A stretch of 64,000 nt of DNA, from positions 620,001 to 684,000 of the forward strand of contig JAFREQ010000067.1 in NCBI GenBank assembly GCA_025331565.1, given 5' to 3'. A program made the position numbers and the translations under genes. Positions 1 through 10,214 of this stretch are shown in pieces. Below the pieces are notes generated by a model, which saw nothing but the letters and a program-made list of their open reading frames with translations, ran no database searches and was not told the origin of the DNA. Source of the DNA: Holacanthus passer (Eukaryota; Chordata; Actinopteri; Pomacanthidae). Within the stretch, counting starts at the first letter, position 1. Every line of letters starts with the position of its first letter.

Positions 1-2433
1 ACAGAGACACATAGAGGGACGAGGGTCAAGTTAACGGCAGCACTTTACATGTGGACAAAATCCTTTTCACCTATTATGGAATTAGAAGAAATAATTTTTT
101 TGTTTCGTTGTTTGTTCACTTGCTTGTCTGTCACAACCAAGTTGCACATTTTTAACATTTGGGGACTCGTGTTATTACTGTTGTGTAATTTTCAAAATCA
201 GGCTGATGGGAACAAAGGGGTCACGACTACAACCTCACATCATTACTCAAACAACAAGACATAAAAAAAAAAGGTTGTTTTAGGCATTTGACCGACCAAG
301 GATGTGATTTTTTTTTTCTCTAGTGAGGACTGTCTTTGCACCACCATGTTTTGGCACTTTCAAAATTAGAGAGCTGGACCAAAGAGGTCACAACTCAACA
401 AGAAAACAAGGTGACGTGAACTGCATCATTCCAGGGTGACAACTTATTTATTATTCATTGGTTTTGGACTTTCCCTTCAGTCTCAAACTGTGTGTATGTG
501 CGCACATTGGAGCATGTTTAAGTGACGTAATAGGTTTCATCTAAACTATAAGAGGACAGTGAAAATGACCAACCAGATATTAGCAGAGACGTTTGGAGGA
601 AAACAGCGAGAGAGACGCAGAGACCTCTCCTCTCCTTCAGAGCCGAAGCCATGAGAGGCAGTGAGCAATGCGTCTCTCCTCAGGGAATTATGGGAAATGA
701 ACCGTTCTAAAGGCCTAGTATATCCAACGGGACACAACTTCAGGCATCGCTGCCAAAGTGTCACAACATTGGCAGGCCACAAAAGAACAGAAGCTGCAAA
801 AACATACAAAGAGCATTGGAGCTGCAGTCTTTTTGATTTGGCTTGAAACATTGACGGTTTAATAAACATTTCACAAAATTTTAACATCTAATGGAGTAGA
901 AATGATTTGCAGGGTTAAACATCGACCTAAAGGATTTGCTAAGCTGGACACACGCATGCACAGGAAACACACGGCTGTCAGCATCGTGGATCAAAGCCAG
1001 CTGACACTCAGCTGACCAGGCCGACGATGATGTTTTCCGGCGTCGGCTCCTCTCGCTGCCTTCGCCTGGTGCCGGTGCACTGTTGCCATGGGAGATGTTT
1101 ATGTAAGCCATGTCTAATCCTGTTAACTGTTACTGCGGCTACTGAGCAGCAGTAGTGTTCGGCACTGCGAAAAATGTCTATCTTTAAGTCCTTTCATTGA
1201 GTGCTGAAGGTTTTTTTTTTTAAACGAGTCAAAAGGGAAAATGGGGAGAGATAATTTTAGTCTTTGATTGGGGAGAAGAGAGGAAGGAGGAGAGGAAGAG
1301 ACTGGGTGCAGAGACATTTTGGAAAGATTTCTGACATAAACATAGGATTTGTAGTGCTGAAGACATATTAAATAAATAAATAGTGCTATTATATATAATA
1401 TAATGCATTTGAAAGCTTAATTTCATCAACAGCAAAGTAGAAATTTTTGCAATTATGGTGAGTAAATTTTACTCTGGAATCAAAAAAATTCAATCTTCTT
1501 TCTTTTCTTCCTCAATTTGATTGTGCAAGTCAAATGCTGCATATGTCAGAATCAGATTTTGGTCAAGTTTAATTTGAAATTTTGCATCTTCGGCAAAAAT
1601 AAAATACAAATTGGAAAACATCAAGCTGCTGTGTGGACGTCAACTCTCATCTGGATAACGATAGAGAAGCCAAACTACTGACCTACAATTCTAATGATTC
1701 AAGATCATCTTTGTGTCAGGAAGAGCAGAGACAATGAGAGGAGACAAGGCAGAAAATATGCAAACCCTGTGATGCAGCCTTGCACCCTCATCTCATTTCC
1801 TACTATAGAGCCGAACACCGCCACTGAAATGGATTTTTTCTGGACAATCTAAAAGCATCACGGACCATAAACCCCAACCTCATTGCCTTATCCGCAACCT
1901 TCACCACCGTCGTAAAAACATAACCTTTCAATAATTTTTAGATGATGATCCTTCAATAATAGGAGCATTATTTAGGTATTCCACCATCTTCTGCGGGACG
2001 GGAACGACAAGGGAGAAGTCTAAGCCTAATTATCCCGATTAAAAAGCAGAGAGTATGAACGAGTCCTACAAAAGAGGATTATACTGACATGAAAGGAGAG
2101 AGAGGAACAGAGCGACAGAGGAATGGGAGAGCTCATGTGAAGGCATACGAGGATGATGAGACGTCACATACATGTAGTCTATACGCCTCACAAAGGAGAT
2201 TGGACAGGGAACCTATGCATCGCTGTCTCCTGCTCTCCACCCCCCATTCTCTCTGCTCTCCTCTGCTCCATTAGCTTTATTACAGTCTCTTGGCTGAGGA
2301 ATCAGGCTATTGTACAGTTACTTGATCATGAAGGTCAACACTCGATCCATTGTGGCTTTGATACTGGCCTGGAGTCAGTTTGAGGGTTTTCCCAAAGCCA
2401 TTGGCCCCTGGTTGCTTCAGATGTCCTTGGTGC
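1..2433. other. Non-coding stretch left of the first repeat
   Basis: I see no gene here. Open frames are short (up to about 113 codons), lack recognisable domains and are not framed by good splice sites in a consistent series. The sequence is moderately AT-rich with short poly-A/T runs. In human the gene next to CCNYL1 on this side is FZD5, but no frizzled-like coding sequence (Cys-rich domain or seven-helix block) is visible here, so fzd5, if still linked, lies further left. Confidence 0.6.
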
Positions 2434-2652
2434 CCAGAGGATGAACCCTAATGACTTTGATGATCCCCTGACTTTTCATCTAGCATCACCAGCAGGTCAG
2501 AGTTAGACTTTAATCTAATGAATTTCCAATTAGCCTCAGCTGTACCTAGTACTAATTAGCAAATATCTGCATGCAACATCAGCATGTTTGCAATATTACT
2601 GTATGCATGTTAGCGTGAATGTTAGCATTTAGCTCAAAACACTGCTGACAGA
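2434..2652 (+). repeat. Dispersed teleost repeat (GTTAGCATTTAGCTCAAA type), degraded
   Basis: This block reads like a decayed copy of a very common fish interspersed repeat. It begins with a segment like GATGAACCCTAATGACTTTG, followed by CCCCTGACTTTTCATCTAGC, then repeated TTAGC/GCATG motifs, and ends in GTTAGCATTTAGCTCAAAAC followed by ACTGCTG. I recognise the order of these motifs from memory of many teleost introns and intergenic regions; the family name is not certain. There is no coding capacity. The boundaries are approximate. Confidence 0.72.
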
Positions 2653-5600
2653 CAATTTCACACGTCTCCAATGCAAATTAGCTTAATTTTCATAAAGCAT
2701 AAAACTAGAGCACATAACTCCAGTATGGCAGCGAAATCCTTGTTATTTCACTGATAGACAATATGCAACTTGATAGAATCTTTTGTTACACAACCATTTT
2801 TTAATGAGGAATAAACTCTGTGGAGTGACGCTTCACGAAAGAAAACTATTTACTGGTTGAAACATTTTCTCTCTAAAACACATAAACATATACAGACATA
2901 TCTCACCTCCCTCACCTGCCCTCTGTTCTGTGCCAGCGCTGCTCAGCAGCCGGGCCTCCAGCCCATTAAACACAGTTTTGTTCTACTCAGCGTGTCATCA
3001 TCACCCTGATGCATCTGCTGATCACAGCACGGAGAGGAACATTAAAACAGAGCCTCCGCCGGTCACCAGGGGACCACGAGGCCTCGGCCTCATCCCAAAC
3101 CTCCTCCGTTCATAACGGCTTGTTCACACCTCCCGTCCAGTTGGACTTTATCTGATACTGCAACAAGAAGAACACACATCCTGAAGGCAATTATTACTCC
3201 TAAGATCATCGATGAAGAGAACCATTGCTTGACCTCATACTCAGAGAAGCATCATTTTCTAAAGGCTTGGTCACACTGAGATTTCATGCTGATTATAATT
3301 CTGACAGGACCAACATAACCTTCAGTGTAACTTCAGGCTTAATCAAGACCATCTTTTTTTAAAATACAAATGTATATATGGAAATTAAATGCTAACTATG
3401 CTCTTAACTCTTTGCATTAGATTCTTTCCACTACCTTCTTGTGACTTCAGAAATTTAACACCATCAGTCTATAGCATACATCTATTACACATGGCACAGG
3501 CAGGTGAACAGAGCATGAATGCACATTGTACAGTCTGTGCCATAAAAAGCAAAACTCAAGACAAATCACAGTGGAATGCCTTCAGCTTGCAGGAAAAAAA
3601 AAGTCACCCTGGTTCAGCACAGCCAACATTTTCTCATTTGCTGTGCAAATGAAAACATGTATATGGATAAGCAGTTTTGTGTTTTTGATGAGAGCTGTAG
3701 TGAAAAGGACTGTTGACTCTCCGCAGCCAGAACAGCACAGCAGCTCAGTCATGTAGAACATTTTCAATCCAGAGGTCCATGTAACATCACAACTACACAC
3801 ACTGTGGTTCAGCCTGTGTCTGTCGCCTACTGGTTTAATGTTGAAGCCTGCAGTGAGGTTTAGGACGTGAAAAGGCAATTCCTCACCTTCCCTCCGACTC
3901 CCATAAAGGTCAAAGAGCACTTGGCTCTCTTTGGACCACGTTGGCTGCTGGCATCTACCTCATGTCTGGTTTATCATTGGCAGACTGGCTGTCCTGGTAT
4001 TTTTTCCCGATGCCAGGAGCCAGGGGCGCAAAACAAGGTTTAAATCTTACACCAAGCTCATTAGAGGAGAGAAGAAGCAGCAGCAGTCAACCACCATTTT
4101 TGTGCCAGCTCAGCAGTAGCAACAGCGGGGCGGCGAAGTTGACATGAAAGCTGTGCCATGAGGCGGTAGGAGGTCGCATCGAGACCCAGCAAAAACTTGA
4201 ACAAATACACATTTTAACTGTTGCTTTTTAAATCAGCTGTTAAGATGATGAAGCACCAGCATATGTTGCAAATTTGACCATTTTTGTGCAAAAGCAAAGG
4301 TAGAAAAGCATCTGAAACATACAAGTCTTGAATTTAAATTTAAAAAGGCTCAGCGGAAAACCTACCTGACCTCAACATGCATACATTAATTTTTAAAAAA
4401 AAGTGACCAAATCCAAAAGAGGCCTGAGAATAGTCACAGGGCAGCAGCATGTTGTGCTTCCTATTGACGAGCAGCCGCTATCAAAAAAAAAAAGTGAGCA
4501 ACACATGTCGTTTTCCCTGATACTTCACACTTCACACTCTCCGTCTCGCCTCAAAAAACACAAACACCTGTGACGCCTGATGACAAGCAGCGTGTTCAGA
4601 GTTGATAGTGAGTCCAGACACACCTGTGGCAACACAACAGGAAATCACACCTGAAATCAATTAGACTAATTATTATTCAGAACCTGCTGTGTTGGATCAT
4701 GGTTACTAGGAACCAAGCTGACCCATTAAGACATCTATCTGAAATATTCTTCGATATTCTTAGGAATTAAGTCCCATCAGACAATTCTGCACCCTATGAT
4801 TTTTGTCCAATGCCTAATTGCAGCCACAATCTTTCCCTAACTTAACCACAGTGTAGTAGCCCTGCACAGATATTATAGAAAATGAAAAAAAAAATAAAAA
4901 TTTGGCATCAGATGTAAAGAAAACCTGAACATGATGCAGGTTTTTTGCAGTAATGTCCAAGACTGATGTTCAGAGTTGCTGAAACAGCATGTGGACAAAT
5001 TCCAAACTTCACTCAGCATATGTTGAAACAATAACTATGAATATACTATGAAGTCAGACCAGGCAACATTTTACACTCTCACCACATGCGACCATGGTGC
5101 AAACAATGTCATTCAACAGAGTGAGAATCGCAGAGGTGCCTTTTCAGGAACGAGCTGGTGGATCAGAGCAGCATGGAAACCAAACGTGTTACATCCTCCC
5201 AGGCTAATTTAATTGTAAGTGCCATTTATTTTCTCATTCATCTTCCACACAGGGAAACAGCTTCTCTGTTGGGAGAAGCGTTTGCGGTGAATCCACTCGG
5301 GACCGTTCTGTGCTGCCGAGTGCAATGTTTGAAAAGGGAAGGAAAACAGGTGATTTGATTAGATTTGATTGGATCATGGCTGATTCCAGGAGTAACACAG
5401 CCACTGATGTATTTGCCAGCCATCACGTTCAAAGCTGCTAAAGAAAATCACATATATCCTCAATCTGTTTTCCTCTATAGTAACTGGATGGTGTGAGTCT
5501 TCTCCCTATGTGAGAGTCTTGAGATATTTAGAGCAGTATATTTTGTAATGTAATCAGTATATGTGCTTTCCTATGCATTATTGAGGGGAAATAAATATTT

Positions 5601-7154
5601 ATGATACAGTCGTGGCACAGTTTTGCCTTTTGCGACTTGAAGAAATCATGCAACACATTCAGCATGACCCACATACTGCTAAAAAAGTCTCACTGTCTAA
5701 TGTGCACATTTCACCTTCTACCACTCTTCGTGCATGGACACACACAAATATGCACACGCAAATACGCACATCACACACGTTCTGCGCCGATCATCAGCAG
5801 CAGAGGTTCTGTGTTTTCAGGCCTACTGGAGGGTTTGACATTGTATAGTTGAAGAGTGTGTGATATGAGGAGTGACCTGAGTGTGTGGAGGGTAAACGGA
5901 GTGACTCCCCGGGGGGGCAGCTTGTTCTCTCCAGCCCTCTTTTAGAGTTCAGACAAGCCCCATGATGCTGAGAGATTAATGAAGCTGCACTGGCACTGTG
6001 ATCCCTACAGGATACACACACACACAGTCACCAGCGTACATGCACACACACTATTCATTTCAGATTATGACTGTTTCCATGTACCTGCACTGATATGAGC
6101 TTTACACGATTCAAGTATTTATGGGTTACACAGGTTAAATTTTCTCCACTCATGTAGGTTTAGTAACCTTCAATAATAGATTTCATTGGATTATCTAATC
6201 AAAATTGCATCTTTTTCTTCCAATAGAAATTTTGCCTTCAATAGAATATTTGTTTTTTAAAAAAAGGCAATGTCTACTTTAACATATCATTACAACATTA
6301 TGTCATAAATAATGTTCTGAGAAGCTCAGATAATTCAGGCCTGGTTGTGTCTATCTCCATCCTCCAGTGTGGCAATGACACACACACACACTGCAAAGAG
6401 CTGGGGAGAGTCGAGAGGATGTCGCATTAACACATGGACTAATCTCTCACCTGCAGTCAGGACAGCTGTCTTACACACTGCAGCACCGCCTCCCTGTGGT
6501 CACAAATGGATACTGCACTTCTGCGACGAGCATCCTCTCAGCTTGGTTCAGCTGTGAGAAGGAAAAAGAAAGGACACTGAGGTAAAATATTCCCAAAGGA
6601 TGTATACTACTTTAAAGTATTTGAGGTTAGGAAAAGAGGAAACAAGACATTTGAAATTATTTTGGGTCAGTTATTATCTCCTTGCACCATATAAAAGGCA
6701 AAGTTAGAAGGCAATTTAGATGGAAATGTAGAGAAAATAAATATGTGGCCATAGGTTTGTTTTCATTCAATCTCTGACTGAAAACAAACAAACAAACAAA
6801 CAAACAAACAAACAAACATATTTGTTTGTCACGTTTAACCTTCAATAAGCTGAAATGAATATTTAGGTTAAATACTATAAATGACAGGTGTAGACTCACT
6901 CTATATTCTCTATTGACATTATTGGACTCTGTTGACTATGTATTGGGATATTAACTTTTCTTATCTTTTAACCACTACTACCCTGATTACCTTGATTGTA
7001 AACACATTAATTTACATTTATTTACAAAAATTTACATTGCTGATGACAGGAAATAGGCAAAATGTCACATATGAGCATGCTCCATTTGTAGTTATTGAAG
7101 CGGCATCTAGTTCTGCTCAAAGGACCATGGAGACATCTGAAGGCATGTTTGAGA
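2653..7154. other. Non-coding stretch between repeat and chemoreceptor pseudogene
   Basis: No gene is supported. Open frames are short and without domain signatures. A GC-richer block at about 2,880-3,120 and another at about 5,870-6,010 keep several CpGs and read like unique, possibly conserved sequence; the remainder is AT-rich with short (CA)n runs at 5,740-5,780, 6,015-6,030 and 6,380-6,390. A (CAAA)n microsatellite lies at 6,781-6,818. Confidence 0.55.
6781..6818 (+). repeat. (CAAA)n microsatellite
   Basis: About nine uninterrupted CAAA units are visible directly. It lies in non-coding DNA about 340 bp from the 3' end of the chemoreceptor pseudogene. Confidence 0.95.
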
Positions 7155-8214
7155 CTAACAGTCCTCAGAAATAGAAGGAAAAACATAGCCAGGTAGAGGA
7201 AGAGATGTTTCCTCCTTGTTTTTCCTCTCCACTTGCTTTTTGTGCTCAGCCTGACATGCATGCTCCTCTGTCCCATCAGCCCTCCTGCTCTGCTCCAACA
7301 CCTCCACCTCAGTGGTTGGAGACTGGCATGCACAAAAGAGCAGTCGCTTAATTTGTGGGTTCCGGATGAGAAGGAAAGCTGCACTGATGCATGTAGGTAT
7401 AATGATTAGTAGTGGTGTCACAGTGGATCCGATCATCCTGCAGGGGAATGCTTTTCTCTTTCCCTTCGCTGTGAGGATGAAGATATGTTGAGTGTCAGCT
7501 GCAGCAGAAACATTAAAAAGTAGAATCCCACAGTGCGGTTGGCTCGGTGGTTATTACACTTAAGAGCCATGCTCACCCTGAGCGCTGCGTGATACATGCA
7601 CCCATAGCAGTAGCAGATGGCCAATATGCAAAAAGTTGCTGTGACAGATGGGGGCCCGAACACGAGCATGTCCTCTTCCCAGGAAAATGTGGTGTGTTCC
7701 TTGATGGTAAAAGCGTCACACAGGAGCCCATTGGTTTGCTGTTGGAAGCCACACTGAATATGGCTCAGCACTAACCCTCCATGAGTCCTGCACTGATGTG
7801 AATATTGCAGGTATTGATCATCCTGATGTAGTGGATGCCATGATAAATGAATATGGAGCGTTCTATAGCCATTAGAGCCAAAGTCATCTGGGACGTTAGG
7901 AAAAAAGAACGCAAGACGCAGAACTGTGCTATGCACCAAGGTCCATATATCTGAGTTTGCTTACGCACTATAGATGAAAATACAACCAAAGCAGTTATAA
8001 AACTCATCCCAACTCATCCACATGCTGATATATTGTTCAGCAGAATATACTGTGGTTGCCATAGCAGCTGCTCATACCTCACCGTCAGGTCAAAGAGAAA
8101 TCCATTTGCTGTAGATGAAAAGAGGACACAACTGAAAAACACAGGAAAAAACGCCAGGAAAGTTTTGTCTGCAAAAGAAAAGTCCCAGGAAACACAGCTG
8201 GACATTTTATCCAC
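7155..8214 (-). pseudogene. Broken odorant-receptor-like GPCR (131-2-like) pseudogene
   Basis: Read on the minus strand, this region carries ordered fragments of a seven-helix chemoreceptor split over at least three frames. From 8,214 there is a helix-1/2-like stretch ending in QYILLNNISACG, then an in-frame TGA at 8,014-8,016. The same frame continues with SFITALVVF and the helix-3 end ALMAIERSIFIYHGIHYIR, matching the (A)MxxERYVAICxPLRH motif of fish odorant receptor 131-2-like proteins, with the Tyr and Pro of that motif changed. Around 7,775-7,800 the frame shifts to a part with helices 4-5 (VTATFCILAICYCYGCMYHA, RANRTVGFYFLMFLLQL). A second shift near 7,440-7,500 leads to helix 7 (LLIIIPTCISAAFLLIRNP, resembling PRCLSPLIYGLRD). 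The gene would normally be a single-exon receptor of about 300 residues in olfactory sensory neurons. The stop and the frame changes indicate it is dead. The subfamily is inferred from memory; another divergent class A chemoreceptor is possible. Confidence 0.62.
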
Positions 8215-10214
8215 ATGTGGATTCCACTCACAAGCAGTTGGAGAAAGAGCTGTGTGAGGAATTCAGATGCATGTGTTGCATTTTCCTGCTGAAGGACAGA
8301 ACGGCTTTTGCAGTCTAAGGACATATAGGCCACACTAAGAGTGAACATGGGGAGGAGGGATTAGAAATAAATCAGAGGTTACCAGGAGAAAAGAATTCCT
8401 GTTGTGAAGGACAGGATGGAGAAAAAGTCTCATCGTTTGTCGAATCAGCAGACAATCCTGCCCACAAATAAAGATTTAGTGTCTGACTGAAACAGCTTCT
8501 GTTCTTTCTTTACACTACAATTAGAATTTCTAGTTGCTGAAAGAGTCCATTTTGAACCAGAGGTGTTATGATTAAAATCTTTTTCGCCTTTCATTAGTCG
8601 ACTTACATTTGAGTAGCCTTTTCATGGCATCAGCTGTGAGTCAATCAGTTGATAACTAAAGCACTTAAGGTTGGTGCTTCACAATTTAAACCCACAAATG
8701 TCAATCACACTCACAGTTTTGTGGCACTTGTGCATCAGAACCACTTGTGGAATCTGACAGTTTGTTGATTTTATGTTTGTGACGAAGTTGCCAGGTCTGA
8801 GCTGCCCTTCGACTGTAATCTGATCTAATATCCAAACTGATTTAATATGTCTGCTTACCTGTTTATTGGTGTCACATATACAAGGTTATGAAGCTTCCTT
8901 GAGGGAGTTGGGATATACACAAAAGCTCTCTCCAGCAGAAACGGCTGTAATAGTTACAAGGTGAATTCATAAGACGCTTCAACACTCGGCTCTGTGTCTC
9001 TCCATATGAATCAACTATTATTTCCCTTTCTATAAAACGATAAGGCCAATGGCAAATGTTATTTCTCTATAAGCAATGATGCACTGCAAAGGACAAGCTG
9101 TGCCTTTGCTTTGAAAGGAGCTACACTTAGAGGCTCTTCTTCTATTATGGTCTATTCCAGTATTAGTATGAGGTTGACAATTTGTACAAACCTGTTTTTC
9201 TGACCAGGTGATATATTATTTTCTGATTTAGCCTCAGCTTCCTCCTCTTGAGTCATTGAGAGAGGATACAGAGAAGTTAGCCTAATGCGTACAACTGCAC
9301 TAATGAAATAAACTTATAAACACTCATTGACTTATACTCATGGATTCAGTTGCACAAATAATCTATTTCCTGGAAGAGTTAACAGTAGCATGTTCTGGTG
9401 ACTCAATAAAATAAAAAATAAAAAGCCAAAGGTGACTCTTCATAGATCTCATACAGTAAAAGCATAATTGCAGTCATCATGGTTCATTATCATACCTTTT
9501 TCAAGCATCATGTAAAAAATAAAAACCACCACAACACGTTTTCCCACCTAAGCGGCCTCAACTTTAAACAGCGACTGAAATTTATTTGAATTAAATAAAG
9601 TCTCGTACATTTCACAGCTATAGGGGCCTACATAGTAAGCAAAACAAAGTCTACTCTTTGTCCATGTGCAGAACTACACCACAGGGTAGTTCAAGACAGT
9701 TTGTCATGTGATAAAGGAGTGGGGACATGGCTGGTGGAGAGAAGAGGCCATAGAAGCCAGAGAAATTACTCCCCGAAAGATCAGATGATGTTTCAAGAAA
9801 AAAAAAAGAAAGATGAGGTCCTCAAGTTGTGCGACTTCAGGAAGCATTTTCATGCGGATTCCTCCCAAAGTTACACATCCACCACTTGAAAACAAATGTG
9901 ACAATCTGCAAAATATTTCACCAAATTACCATGCTTTAAAGGCAGATAGCTAAAGATCTTTGTAATGAACACATAGAGACTGAATTCATTATACTTTAGA
10001 GATACTGTTTGGTAAACTTCTGGTCTTTTCTTCCTCCCCAAAGTCAACATGTTACATTTTGTAATGGAACCTTTCAGTTACTGATATTAATCTACTTTGG
10101 AAATGTCTGTTGGCCAATGCTGCCTGACTTCTTGAATGTAGCATCACATCCTGTAGCTTCACTCTAAATCTGTTGCTCCACCTCCTCGCCGGATCTAAGA
10201 TGGTTCTCGCAGAC
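8215..10214. other. Intergenic DNA and probable ccnyl1 3' UTR
   Basis: No coding gene is seen. The right-hand part (roughly 9,570-10,214) is likely the 3' untranslated region of ccnyl1, which is transcribed leftwards: the first AATAAA-type signal on the minus strand after the stop codon that I note is at 9,581-9,586. The left part is unique AT-rich sequence without clear features. Confidence 0.5.
9581..9586 (-). terminator. Candidate poly(A) signal of ccnyl1
   Basis: TTTATT on the plus strand gives AATAAA on the transcribed minus strand, about 630 bases past the ccnyl1 stop codon. It is plausible by position and sequence, but other signals further left cannot be excluded. Confidence 0.35.

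Noticed and set aside
1..10000. Search for fzd5 left of ccnyl1
   Set aside because: No Cys-rich domain or seven-helix frizzled coding sequence is visible.
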